A DNA stretch of 64,000 bases from Osmia lignaria lignaria (GCF_051020975.1 NC_135036.1:4340001-4404000), one strand, 5' to 3'; shown: positions 21,257 to 33,527, numbered from the stretch's first letter. The notes: a model not told the origin generated them from the letters alone. Program-made: numbers and translations.

Positions 21257-21437
21257 TTCTGGACTCTACAGCCAGAGTGTATTAAGTCACGCTTTTCAAA
21301 TTTTAGAGAAAAGCAAATTAAAGGTACATAAGCCTCGTATATTGGAAAAATCATTTTTAAAGGCACAGTGTAAAATTTAGAAAATGAAAATAATATGTGG
21401 GTCTCTCTCCATGGCCCGCCATCCAAGGGTTGAAGGC
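21257..21437. mobile_element. Joined fragments: transposon end plus TTAA MITE
   Basis: 21257-21335 matches the AGAGTGTATTAAGTCAC end of the 21530 family. 21336-21437 is the right half of TTAA MITE family 1, ending CTCTCTCCATGGCCCGCCATC. The arrangement resembles that at 4408-4715. Confidence 0.55.
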
Positions 21438-21529
21438 AGTGCAATAAAAGTATCGAAATGAATGAAATCGAGGGATATTGACAAACGTTAAAAATATAGG
21501 ATTGATTAAGATACTAATAACCACATATG

Positions 21530-22441
21530 TACCCCAAAACCTGAATGTATTAAGTCACACTTTTCAAACTTTAAAGGGAGAGAAAATCAAAGGTGTAAAA
21601 CCCTTGTAATTTTGAAACTCTTAGAGACATACTTGTGATTTTTTTAACGCAGATAAAGAATGTATCGTTTTATTGATTAAAAATGAAATTGTATACTAGA
21701 CATTGTTGTTTTTTAAAATAAAAAATAAATTGGATTTGATACTGTCTGGCTCTGACGATGGACTTAATATTTCAGTGATTTAATATCAACATTGTAAGAG
21801 AGGGGAGAAAATGACGTTTCGTCTCGGGATCGTCTGTCAGACCCGTCAGTGGAGCTGACAACAGACGGTCCCTACCCCAGACACTTATCATAACGCAATT
21901 CGGAACTCCTATTATATTTGAACTGCATGCCGGACGACCGCCAGCGAGAACACTGATCCCCGATCATCTCGCCGCCACCTAGCGGTCCCCGGCCCGAACC
22001 AAAGGCGTCCGGAGAGACGAAGCCCTCTCCTCCTCCGCTGAACGCCTACAACATGTCTTGACCTAAACTGTCTGCTTCCAATTTTGTTATATCTCCTCTT
22101 GTGAGATTTAATATCATTTTAGACAAAGTGTTATATGGCTCTGACGTATCTTTTCCAACGTATCTGGCGTATCAAGCCCAAAATTATTTTAATCTAACAC
22201 TGGACGTCAAATTGCTTGGCCCTAAAACTTTTTGGAAACTAGTATTAAGAGCCCTTTATATTAGACTGTTTGACTCGGAACAAGATGGACTTAATATTAT
22301 TTTTAAACTATTATATTAAAAACTAAACGACTTGGAATAAAATAATTGTTACCATCAAGAAGAGTGAAGAATCTGATAGAAGAAATAAGTAAAATGTAAT
22401 TTTTTCAAAAAAGTGGACTTATACACTTTGGCATTGGGGTC
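21530..22441. mobile_element. DNA transposon (non-autonomous), split by a solo LTR
   Basis: Imperfect inverted ends: ACCCCAAAACCTGAATGTAT and, on the other strand, GACCCCAATGCCAAAGTGTA. Without the LTR it is about 650 bp. Homologous copies lie at 51013-51602 (same orientation) and 58482-59077 (inverted), sharing CTGTCTGGCTCTGACGATGG or its derivatives. The 90 bp to its left is also shared with 50920-51012. The 72-codon ORF 22101-22319 is not preserved in the other copies. Confidence 0.7.
21793..22050. mobile_element. Solo LTR, 258 bp, 4-bp TSD
   Basis: It starts TGTAAGAGAG, ends CGCCTACA and is flanked by ACAT (21789-21792, 22051-22054). The intact site ...ATCAACATGTCTTC... at 51250-51270 is the pre-insertion state and proves insertion. 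TGTA...TACA ends with a 4-bp duplication fit a Gypsy-type LTR. It is much richer in G+C than the host element. Confidence 0.8.
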
Positions 22442-23084
22442 GAAATTTGGAATTTGAAATTTCACGGTTACTACTGCGACAGTTAATGTAAATAATGCAA
22501 AGATTTTACTGGACGACTTAAGAAGAAATACAGATAACAACGTGTCGCAAAAAAGTTCAACCACTGGCGGTGAGCGTTTCTTTCCGCTTGGAGATAGCAT
22601 GGTATCACGTCGAATGGAAAAGAGAGAAAGAAAGGGAAAAGAAAGGGCAACTCTCGTCTGGTGGCGCCCGCAGACGACTGTTTTTGTTCTCTTATAATTT
22701 GGCAGTAGTCGAGGGTTCCTTCACAGAAGGACAGGATGCTCTCGCATGCCTTGCAAGGATCGCGGAGAATTCGGCGCGGCGTTTGCTAAGAAACTGTATC
22801 GTCTGCCTTTTAAGTACTTACGATACAACGTAGGATTCCTATGCAACAATATCTTGGACTCACAGGGAAATGTTTATTGGGACGGAACAGTTGAAATGTG
22901 AAGTTAACTGAGCAGCAAAGAAACTTTCCTGCACTGATTGAGTCCTGTATAAAGTTGCGAAAGAATGTACCACAAAAGGTGGCGATTTGACTTGAATCTT
23001 CTGGCTCTTTCGGTTAATTTGAGCGCTTGAAATGTTTTCGGCTTTGTCGGTGACTCGCGAACATACCTTAAGTGACGGTTTGAA

Positions 23085-23275
23085 ATTTCTGTATTTCCAA
23101 ATTACCAATTTACCAAATTTCTTGTTTTTCAAATTACCAAATCTCTAAGTTTCCAAATTTATAAATTTAAAGATTTCCAAGTTTTCAAATTCTCAAATTG
23201 CCAAATTGCCAAATTTATAAATTTCCAAATCACCAAATTCCCAAATTTATAAATTAGAAAATTTGTAAATTTGAA
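23085..23275. repeat. AT-rich minisatellite (TTTCCAAATTACC words)
   Basis: About 190 bp of ccaaattt/accaaat words of 7-10 bp, similar to the 16880-17620 array but without its TTTCTTGCT element. Confidence 0.65.
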
Positions 23276-23907
23276 TTTTGTATTTCTCATACTTGATGGT
23301 TGCATGTACTGCACATGCCCCGATACCCACAAGCTCTTCTGCGAGTTTCCAAACCGTAACTGGTATTGAACGTGTTAATCATCGGAAATCAATTTAAACG
23401 AAATCGATTAACATTACAACGCTTACTTTACGGTTCTTTTAAATTGACAGTGAATTAAAACGAAGATAAGAAAAGTACGTGAAATTCGATGATGAAAAGT
23501 TTTGTGATGGTTGGAAGAAAGCTGCGTTCAATGTATCGTGGCACGCATAACAATGTACAAGCATACCATGATTTGCGGTTGCGATCGGATCAAAGTACGG
23601 TGCAAAACGTTTCTGAGAAAAATTCTGGCAAATCCTCGGGTATGCCACTCCTTTTATTACCGGCAACCTTTTTACGAACGATCGGACGTGAAACGATCGA
23701 ATTTAAGGAAAACGAGCGAGGAAACATCATTTGATACGCGTTAATTCAATCAATATCTTATAAATATCATCTTTTTCATTCGAATTGATTGATGGCAATT
23801 TAATTGCAATGAAAAGAAAATTATCAAAGTGTATACACAAAAATTTACAGAATAATTCTTCAACATCTACCGACTAAAAGTGAATATTAGTAATAATCGG
23901 AAAAGTT

Positions 23908-24549
23908 GCACTTTACTTTGGGGGACACAAAATTGTTCATTTTTAGTTTGACAGTTTAATAGTATTTGGCGAGTAGAATCCAAAAATTCCAGTTTTAAGC
24001 TCAGAGATGCACGCATTCGAAAGATATTCCTAAGTAAAGTTGAGCGTTTTTAGGATATTTTAAGAGGTTACTTTGACGCCATATTGATTTATACCCACAA
24101 TTCATCCAATCAGCGGAGTCACTGCCTGCAAACTGATCACGTGGGCGATGGCCATTTTGGCGGATGAAGTCAAATGTCTTTATCTACATGTGTCTTGATC
24201 CTCGAACTTACTTAAGTCAAAGAAAAAAACATATACTTAGAAATACGTTGAAAATATTCTATTTAGAAAATATATAACCTAACCAACCTCGTCCATCAAC
24301 ATTTGTAAAACACATGTAACTAGAGACAATATACTATTTGATTTTCCCGCCAAAATGGCTGCGATCCACGTGATCTATTTAGAAGCAGCAACTCCGCTCA
24401 TTGGACAAATTACACATAGAAGTCAATATGGCGTCAAAATAACCTCAAAATATGCTAAATATGCTAAGTATTTTTGAATTCTACTCGTCAAATACTATTA
24501 AGATATATAACAAGTAGTCAACAATTTTGTATCCCCTACAGTAAAGCAT
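23908..24549. mobile_element. Foldback element, inverted copy of 13992-14682
   Basis: It begins CTTTACTTTGGGGGACACAA and ends TTTTGTATCCCCTACAGTAAAG. Interior landmarks (CCAATCAGCGGAGTC, CACGTGGGCGATGGCC, TCCCGCCAAAATGGCTGCG) are in the reverse order of the 13992 copy. The second arm carries small deletions near 24450. Confidence 0.75.
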
Positions 24550-26083
24550 ACTAATAACATAAAATAAAAAATCCTTCATTTATGATGAAAAACACGAAAG
24601 CGTAGATAAAATGAGCACCGCTGTCTGCTAAAAACATCTACACTCCATGAATGGAACGGCTTCCACGAATAGTACAGGCCAGTTTAAAAATGCTAGCCGA
24701 CAACGATCACCAGCAACCAGTAACACGTTAAATCCAAAATGTTTACTTAAGATTCTCCCTCGTTCAGCTGGAAATTAGTCGGCTTCTCAAATATTTCATT
24801 CGTTTCGTCATCACAACATTCGTAGCAGGGTTAAAAGCTGTGTGGCGTAACCTTCTAAACAAAAAAGCTACGATGCAATTTGCGACGATTGTGTTGCAGT
24901 TTAGTTGCACGAAACAAACGTTGCGTGACTTCTCGTTACATCCTAGTAATTAAGTTAATACTGATCTATCCGCGTTCAAACCTAATAAACTGGACAAACG
25001 TAATCACGAGGTTGAAGAAATTATATCAACAATCTGTTTTAATTAATAAAATAAGGAATATGAAATTGAAAAACTTTTGGTGGAATGTTTCGTGGTTTAA
25101 TTACGTTAATTATTATACCTATTTTTGGTAATATTAAAATTACGGAAGTATTTAAGTTAAGGTTGCAACCTGCACTATATTATAGCATTATACTATATTT
25201 CGCTAAATTGCACTATATAATTTTGAAACAAAACTATGCAAAATATTATATTTTCAATTCATAATTAATTAAACAAAAATTTAATTATCAACCTAACTAA
25301 ACCTAATCACAGTGAGTCTCACTCAGCTTTCAATTATGAATATTAAACAGCGAGAGGCAAGAAATAAAGCTACAATTAAGTTAATAAAAAATGGATTATT
25401 AATTTATATTAGTATGAACACAGAATACCGAGACTTATAATTAGTTCGTAAAAAAGAATAAAAATTGTAGTTTTTATTTTCTCAAATTTACCTGAGAATA
25501 CTATATTTTTTTCAAGATTTCACGAAAATACTACATACATCCCCTCATCCCCAAAAAGGACAACCCTAGTACCCATTGAAGCTTCAATATTTCAAATTCT
25601 TTGCGAAAAATTTTTATTTCGAAAATGGTGAAAATCAAAGTAAAAATATCCGCAAAATGAAAATCTGAAATGTTATTTCTACAGCAATATAACAAATTGC
25701 TGAATGAATATGTATAAATGGATAGGAGTGTATCCAGATTTTTTTTAGTAGATCTACCTGTAAAACGACCGTGTTTTACATTACAGCAAAATGAGAGTAA
25801 ATTATGTTAAAAAATGAGGCTCTCATTTAAAACCTGAAAGTTCACTCTTACTTTCTGCTATACTTTTTTTTCCTCGCTTTCAGGCTTACTTTTTCTGCAA
25901 ACCTCGTTATGCTACTTCACGCAAGGAATGTGATTCCAAGTTTTGTGAAATTTTTAAATATATCGTGGGAAATTCCCTTTTTATGGTTACTGTTGCATTT
26001 CACAACTTCAAAATTAAAGTATTGTTATTTTCTGAAAACTAATATCAATACCACAAATTAGAATAATTACAAATTACAAAATG
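24550..26083. other. Intergenic, nothing recognised
   Basis: AT-rich. An 83-codon + ORF (24880-25131) has no domain. No repeat shared with other parts of the window was seen. Confidence 0.4.
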
Positions 26084-26234
26084 CAATAGACTCTCGTTAT
26101 ATTGCCATGCGAGCGATTTATGTTTCACACAAATTTTACAATTTTCTTTTATTTTTCCCCTCCAACTGAAAATTTTGAAACTTAAAACATTTTACGTCTC
26201 CATCCGTTCGCGGCAATATAACGAAAGTCTATTA
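26084..26234. mobile_element. CTCTCGTTATATTGCC MITE, short copy
   Basis: AGACTCTCGTTATATTGCCA at the left and GGCAATATAACGAAAGTCTA at the right form the inverted ends. The element is about 150 bp and has lost part of the middle relative to 57152-57341. It is the cleanest single copy. Confidence 0.7.
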
Positions 26235-26640
26235 CAAATAAATATCCGGAAATTAAGAAATTAGACGATTTTTCTTGTCAGAAAAAATACCATTAATTTA
26301 AATTATTCATTCAAACAGAGGAATCGCGAAATGAATGTACGATAAGACGAAGGACAATCACGCCTACAACTATACTTCCTCGTTCTAATTTTGTTACCGA
26401 GGAACACGTACACGATTTTCAGTATCATTATTAAGATACAGCTGGAGGCAACGAACAAAAATTCCGGCAACAATTTTGCTATCTTACAAAATGTGCATAT
26501 AATATTTCAACATCACTTTGTAGCAAATAGACATTTAGTTAAATATTCCACATAGGCATTTGATTTAAAATATTTAATCACATTCAGATTGCTATTTAGA
26601 TTGCAAATATCATAAGTCTTAGAGGACCACAGCCTCGGGC

Positions 26641-27050
26641 CCCATTTCTAGGGGGCCCTGTTATAGGCCTTCCATTTACTGCGTCAAAAAATATTGAATG
26701 AAATTTTTTTGTATTGCAGCCCTTTTTCTTTACGATTAAATATTATTTAATTTTATTTAAAATATATTTCAACTCTCACCAATGAACTGTCAATATTTCT
26801 AAATTTTTCAACCAAGGGTGTCATAGGTATAATAACCCCGGATCCACCTTTCCAGGGGGTCTTCATTATAAGCCTTCTATTTACTATGTCAAAAAATATT
26901 GAACGAAAATTTTTTGTACTATTGCCCTTTTTCTTTACGATTAAATGTTATTTAATTTTATTTAAAATATATTTCAATTTTTGAACTAACTTTATCGACC
27001 AAGGGGGTCCTCAAAGGTCTGATAGCCCCGGGCCTAAAAAATCTTAATCC
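26641..27050. repeat. Tandem duplication, ~209-bp unit, two copies
   Basis: Both units carry AGGCCTTCCATTTACT-like or AAGCCTTCTATTTACT, followed by GTCAAAAAATATTGAA, CCCTTTTTCTTTACGATTAA and a TTTAATTTTATTTAAAATAT block. They start near 26648 and 26858. Their G/C-rich joins (GGGCCCC, CCCCGGATCC, GCCCCGGGCC) suggest an old transposable element. Confidence 0.65.
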
Positions 27051-28839
27051 GCTCCTGATCATAGGAATTTATAGTACCCCATGAAAAAATTATAATCTCT
27101 TTCACTTAGACCACACTTACGAAATTGCGAAATTCAACGGCTTAGATTCATAGATCAAGGATAACTATCAACATCAGCATCAATGTTCCATTTAAATTAA
27201 AATTTTATTACCAAAAATCCATTAGATCTTTAATTACACCAGAAGTAAATTAAAAGATTCATAAAATTTCACGGATACAAACTTTCACGGATACAAAGTT
27301 CTACAGGTATTGCTTCAAATGAAAACTAAAATTTAATACAAATTAAAGAACTGAACTTGTAATTGGTTTTTTAAATAAAGAATCAAGAAACAGGATGCCA
27401 AATGGTACAGGAAATAGAATATACAATGGTTTTCTCTGCAGAACGAGCAACATGGATCAGGAAACCAGAATGAAAATTAATTTCCAAGTGGAACAGTAAA
27501 AGCAGAACTAGCTCTCTAATAAGAAAAAGAGCATAATCAGAATCGGATGTTCAATAAAACATAAAGAATTCGAAGCGAGTTCATAAATAAAGCAATCAGA
27601 ACAACAATGAAATAGAAAATAGAAATTATAAATATTTAATTATACAAGAAATTATAAAATTAAAATTTCCCTCGTAAAATAAACAACTAAAATTTTTACT
27701 TCTAATGAGTAAAGTGACGTCACAACAGGAAGAGGCAAAATAAAACGGGAAAGCAACGGTGGAACTGTCGGAAATGAGAACACGCGTAATAGAATTTACA
27801 CCACCATGATCCCAGTGATATGTGTATTCATAAACGCACCTCCACCGACCCACAAAAGGGACGTGGGATAGTAGTGTGTCTTTAAGGCTGTTCTTTTTGC
27901 GCAAAGATTCTTGTTTGGCTGTTTTACGCGCTCGACTGACCCAAGACATGTACCCATGACCTTGCGTTTAGCTGAATAACCTTCGTACAGAGTGTTTCAA
28001 AATGATTAGACAGAAGTTTAGATATAAATCCCTTGTGTCAAAATAAGAAAAAAATATATGTCCTTAATCTTACTAAGATGATAAGAATACTCTAGAATAG
28101 CACTATTATTCTAGGACGCATAACAAAAATAAAATTCTAAATGTTTTTATGTTTTTTCTTTTTTAACGCTCTGTATACACGCGTACACACTCGAAGACGA
28201 ATTGAATCCAGTTCCACGAAGCAAGACAGGCTGCTTCTTCTGTACGCTTGCTTTCATCGTTCGGTCAAATGCCCGCATTATATTCACGGATATTAAATTC
28301 ACGTTAGAGAGGAGAAGCTGGAGAAACATCCGGGGAGGTCTTGCCACCAATTTTAATTCGTCCCATGTGAAACGAATTTACTCTAGCACTACTATAACGG
28401 GGCCTTAATGATACCGAGGATAATTATCCAATGGGGATGAGGTTTTGTAAGAAAAAGTTTATCACTGGTCGTCCATGTTTCTATATTTTACGTTAATAAT
28501 AACAGAGATAATTATATTTTGCTAGAAGTCGTTTCTTATTCCTGTTATGATTATATTAATTATATTCTTATTTAACTAGCAATAATTCTAAAAAAGTTGT
28601 ATACGAACATTTTACAAACGTTTGTAAAATAAATTCTATAATGCGAACATTCAACCTTATGACGTAATAAGAAAGTACCAAAGCCCGCCATTTTGGTTTA
28701 AAGCATTCGAAAGCCGGTATCGGCAAACGAATTAAAAGCAAAAGATTCGTGGTTTTTAATAGGAAATTATGTAACAAGAAAGATCTTATACCAGTTGACT
28801 TATTAATGTAATCATTATAAGTAAACAATTTTATAATAA
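27051..28839. other. Intergenic, possibly 3' region of the - strand small gene
   Basis: No domain-bearing ORF. 28130-28410 is GC-richer with overlapping 67-68 codon ORFs on both strands. Sequence just below 28840 would be the 3' UTR if the small gene ends at the TGA described below. Confidence 0.3.
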
Positions 28840-29230
28840 TCACTCACCAGACTGGAACTGTTGAACGATGACCGGCGACCAGCATGATTGAATATTACGT
28901 CTTATGATTAGTCTCTGATCCAGGCTGCTGTTGTTGTAATACCTCTGAAAACAAAATTGTATTAAAATAATACAACATACCTAACAAAATCATGTTTATT
29001 TATAACTCCCTCTCTTTTCGAAAGGGTAAATGCGATGCCAATTAGCAATAGTTACAAAGTTATTAATAATAACAAGAATTCTTTAATGGTTATTAATTTC
29101 ACGTATCAATAATAAACTACTAACTACTTTTAATAAATGACAATCTCTACTCACCTTCTTTTTTACATATATTTGAGTTTCATTCACTTTTAACTTGCAA
29201 GCATTAATAACACTACACCACTTATGCTTG
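28840..29230 (-). CDS. Partial small gene, two exons, unidentified product
   Basis: Exon 29230-29155 follows an acceptor (gtgcttttag) and ends at the donor AAG|GTGAGT. Its frame gives KHKWCSVINACKLKVNETQI then YVKKK. Exon 28944-28848 follows attttgttttcag and gives RYYNNSSLDQRLIIRRNIQS then CWSPVIVQQFQS. Phases agree (76 nt in phase 2 to 0, then phase 0). It ends either at the donor CTG|GTGAGT or, unspliced, at a TGA four bases further (28840). The start exon was not found; it should lie above 29230, close to WDR61's promoter. The protein family is unknown to me. Consistent splice phases and protein-like composition argue that it is real. Confidence 0.55.
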
Positions 29231-29584
29231 CTAAAAGCACAATGGCGGAATTAACAAATAAAATATCGAATTCTATGTATTTCATATTTGTCACGAATCG
29301 AATGGTATCAGGTGTACCAACATTATACTACTAAACACGCGCAGAGCACGCGCAGAGCAGGCTGATGTTTATGTGGATACCTAACCAAAACATGTTGTAT
29401 ATATGTTCATTTAAAAGTTTAAAGTTTATAAAATATAAAATAAAATAAAAATATTATATGGATACATAATTTAAAGCTATATTACCGCATTCTATTACTT
29501 TCAGCAAATTTGTATTTTTCTTTTACGAGTATACATCAGTCTTTAATAATAATATTATTATATAGCTAATACGTATTTTTCCAA
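29231..29584. promoter_or_regulatory. Likely bidirectional promoter interval
   Basis: WDR61 starts to the right and the two-exon small gene reads to the left, leaving about 350 bp. A locally GC-rich segment near 29336-29372 contains a direct repeat, CGCGCAGAGCA x2. No TATA box was placed. The missing first exon of the - strand gene should also be here. Confidence 0.4.
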
Positions 29585-31218
29585 ATGGTGAGAAACATAA
29601 ATTTGTGAAACATTACAAACATATATATACATGTTATTTTGTCCATGATGCGTGACAGTTGCAAAGCCGTGTTCGAAATTTTTTCAGTATTCCTTACTTA
29701 ATAAAACAGAAAATGCTCATGAAGACAGCATTTGGACCTGTGCATGGGGTTGTTTGAAAAAGAAGAAGGAAGCACAACCAGATAATGATGACTCACGGTA
29801 ATTAACTTTTACATTTCTGTGATATTTCAAATGTGCTCTAATATTTATATTTCTCTTGTTATATTATAGTGATTCTATACAGTCCAATGAAGAAGAGATC
29901 CTAGAATATTTAGTTACTGGTTCAGTCGATGATACTGTTAAGGTTTGGGAACAAAAAGATAAGACTTTACAGCTAAAACATAAATTAAGCGGTCATTCAC
30001 TTGGTGTGGTATCTGTTGCTGTAAGTTCAGATGGTACAAGTAAGCAGCTATTTGAAAATTTTTACTTCGTTATACTTCCATCTAATGAATAAATATATAT
30101 TAGTGAAAAAAATTTCATGTACTTGTAGAATGTGCATCGAGTTCATTAGACTCCAGCTTAAAATTATGGGATTTGGAAACAGGAGAAAAAATATCAAGCA
30201 TCGAAGTAGGTCCTGTGGATATTTGGACAGTAGTATTTTCCCCAGATGACAAATTTATTGTATCTGGTAGCCATTCTGGTAAAATACATTTGTATGGAAC
30301 AGAAAGTGGCAAACAAGAACAAACTTTAGATACAAGAGGTGGAAAATTTACATTAAGCGTTGCCTTTGTAAGTGTATTAATTTGAAGTGTAAACAAGAAA
30401 ATGAAAGATTACTGTTTGTCTTATATTACTGTATTTTTTGTTTAGAGTCCTGATGGTAAATATATTGCCAGTGGTGCAATCGATGGAATTATCAACATTT
30501 TTGACGTTACCTATGGAAAAGTGTTACGTACATTAGAAGGTGTCTGTCAAAATTTTCTTTAGTAATTTGTATTTGTAGCATATATTATATAATTATATGT
30601 TTTAGGACACGCGATGCCCATCAGATCTTTGTGCTTTTCTCCAGATTCTCAGTTACTTCTCACCGCATCAGATGATGGGCACATGAAATTGTATGATGTG
30701 TAAGTAATTTAGAATCCGAACTTTTCTGCCACTAGTCTAACCAATCATTGATAGCCATGAATTTTTGTATTCCTTTATTAAATTAACGTTCCATACAGGA
30801 AAGATGCTAATTTAGCAGGAACTATGTCAGGACATGCCTCATGGGTACTCAGCGTTGCTTTTGCTCCAAATGGACAGAAGTTTGCATCCAGCAGTTCGGA
30901 TCATACAGTTAAAGTTTGGGAAATGGCGCAGCGTCAATGTTTACATACATTTAACGAACATAATGATCAGGTAAGACATTTCTAAGTTCACAGGATGGAC
31001 CAAACATGTTGAAATTTAAAACAAATTCGTAACATATAAATTTTGTTTATTAAATTATGACTAAAAATATTTAATAAGTAATAGGGGATAAATGTTTAAA
31101 TAATTTGGTTTCTTAGGTATGGGCTGTGAAATACAATCCGCAAAGAAACAATATCATTGCATCTGTATCAGAGGATAAATCTATCAATCTGTATGAATGT
31201 CCAGTATATGATAAATAA
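29585..31218 (+). CDS. Wdr61: WDR61 / Ski8 homologue, WD40 repeat protein
   Basis: Subunit of the Ski complex, which feeds mRNA to the cytoplasmic exosome, and of the nuclear Paf1 complex, by homology to human WDR61 (305 aa). Joined exons 29585-29587, 29688-29797, 29870-30039, 30129-30367, 30446-30539, 30606-30699, 30799-30970 and 31117-31218 give 327 aa with all phases consistent and GT-AG borders. Seven WD40 blades are visible by their endings: VKVWE (W64), LKLWD (W108), IHLYG, INIFD, MKLYD, VKVWE and INLYE. Diagnostic conserved stretches are AHEDSIW, SGHSLGVVSV, SPDGKYIASGAIDGIINIFD, EGHAMPIRSL and GHASWVLSVAF. The start codon alone forms the coding part of exon 1, directly followed by the donor GTGAGA. 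Exon 2 carries a lysine-rich insert. Seen directly: exon structure; inferred: function. Confidence 0.93.
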
Positions 31219-32792
31219 ATTCTTTTTTATAAGGATAGACGAATAATGCGTACATTTATTAGTATTTTTTTTTGTTGAATATTTTACATAATTTCAAGCA
31301 TTTTTCTTTCTTTTTTTTTCTTTTTTTTTTTGATTGGCATGTATTTTAGTAAGACAAAATTGTGTCGTTTTCAGTATAACTGAAATCAAAGAAAGTAGAT
31401 AGTAGCTATTAATTTTATTGTACTGCAATTATTAATATACAAATCATTAAGATGCCTACCAAATCTAAAATACAATATAACCAAAGATTACACTTAAGAT
31501 CTAGGTAAAAGACAAATATTATAAAAGAACTCTGAAAAATAATCTGGTGTACAGACCAAACCTTGTATAACAAAGAAAATATAAGGGTACCCTGATGTGG
31601 TTCCAAGTTGGAAGGGTTAAATCTAATTAACTCGAACTGGAACAGGGTAAAACACTCATAACAAATATATTGAAATAATTCGTAATAGAATCTACTCTAT
31701 ACGGTGTCAAACATTCTCCTTCTAATGAGATTTTAGATTGATCTAACACATGTAGAAGGAAAGATGACACAATATAGAAGAAAACTTAAAATATTGTATC
31801 TTTTGTTAAACATTTCAGATATGCAGCAGTTTCTGCTGTTAATGTTTTTTTTTTTTTTTTTTTTAAATGAAACTAAAGAAAAAATAAACGCATAAAAATA
31901 AAATTGACCAATGCAATGCCAATATTTTCAATTTTTCGATCTACAAATACATAATTGATCCGTACACACTCGTAATTGTACCTACATGTATTTTAGAAAG
32001 GGTAACCAGTCGAATCAGTAGACGCTTATTACATGCAAATTGATTTTTTTATGTTATTACACATATGACCAAAATAGAAGCTATTTCAACTGTAGATTTT
32101 TCAAATAGACTAGAAACTTAAAGTAAAGGATTTACAAAATTTTGTTCTCTTCACGTAATGCCAGTCTAGCGTTACTTAGACCGCTACATTGATATAAACA
32201 TCGCTACCGCAATTATCGTAACATTCTGTTTGCGTTGAAGATGTCCAAGTTTTGTCCGAATCATCATCATCATGTTTCTATCAGTCTTTAAAAGTAATTA
32301 GACTTTGTATTCATTAAGAGAATACAAATCAGTTATGGTTGAAACAAAATACAGATCTTATCCCTTGCGAATTTATCTAATTACGAAGATGTACAGCGAC
32401 ACTCATTTTTGTTTTATCTTCTGCGATATACACCATGAGTCGTAATACGTATTCGCTAAACCTTTCTACATTCTTCATTCACGTTGAATATATATACAAA
32501 GTTGAATAAATAATCGAGCATAATTACTACTACTTACTACCGATTTTAAATGTCCTCGTAATGATGGAATTTCTCAATAATAATGTATATACAATACGTA
32601 AAGTGAATAGGAATGATATATCATTGATCTTCGACGACTATCTCACACTTTATCCGTACATATTAAAAACTTGCATCACAACGCATGCAACCAAGAAATA
32701 CACCTGAATGACCATTCTTCCACATACGAAGAGTCTAAAAAATCATCGAAACACAATATTTCAGTGTCATTTAAACGACCAGGAAAAATATG
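31219..32792. other. 3' region of WDR61 and gap to APC
   Basis: AATAAA-like signals overlap the WDR61 stop (AATAAATTC at 31213). T-rich runs follow, including 20 consecutive T at 31845-31864. No further gene on either strand; a 66-codon ORF (32671-32871) runs into the foldback element. Confidence 0.45.
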
Positions 32793-33368
32793 GGCTGAAC
32801 TTTTCTTCAGGGGCCCAAAAATTATTGCCTTGTTTTTTATCTCCTTGAAGTATTTAACGAGTGGAATCTAAAAATCCAAGTTTTAAGGTGCGGAATCCAC
32901 CAGTTCAGAAGTTATGCATGTATAAAACTAAGTGTTTTTAGCGTATTTGAAAAGTCACTTCGACGCCATATTGGCTCGTAGCCTGATGTCGACCAATGAG
33001 TGGAGTCGCCGTCGGTAAAACAGAATTATGTACATAAGTGGCTACCTAAACCCGGTATACCTCAGGTTAGTTTTTTTTTTTTTTCATAAACAATATCCCC
33101 TCAGATTTGATAGGAACTGATGGTACTTACACCCAACGAATAGAGTCCAGCTGGCGGCCAGCGTAGGATTGAATGCGGGGAAGAGTCAATTTGGCGTCGA
33201 AATAACTTGTCAAATACGCTAAAAACGCTCAGTCTTACACACGCATAACTTCTGACTCGGTGGATTCCGCGCCTTAAAACTTGGATTTTTAGATTCTACT
33301 CGTTAAATACTTCAAGAAGATAAAAAGAAAAAGCCATAATTTTTGGGCCCTCGAAGAAAAGTTCAACC
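32793..33368. mobile_element. Long-inverted-repeat element between convergent genes
   Basis: GGCTGAACTTTTCTTCAGGG on the left pairs with CCTCGAAGAAAAGTTCAACC on the right, and the arms pair inward for about 220 bp. It shares the words GACGCCATATTGG and (G/C)CCAAT with the foldbacks at 13992 and 23908, so it is a diverged relative. It ends 160 bp from the APC stop codon and probably lies in, or just beyond, the APC 3' UTR. Confidence 0.7.
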
Positions 33369-33527
33369 AAAACATGAATACCTTTTTTTCAACTTACTTA
33401 TTGAGTTGTCGCGATGAAGTGCCGCGTGTGTTGACACACAGCATAATAAAGCAAATATACAATGACTAGCCTGAAACAAAGAAGCGATACTATGAACGAA
33501 AACTTGTTATTTAATAACAGGCTCCTC

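Noticed and set aside
22101..22319. 72-codon + strand ORF
   Set aside because: Lies within a DNA transposon copy and is not conserved in the copies at 51 and 58 kb.
29645..29699. ATG codons at 29645 and 29648 as WDR61 start
   Set aside because: 29645 is out of frame with the conserved exon, and 29648 runs into TAA at once; the ATG at 29585 joined by a GT-AG intron gives a full-length protein.
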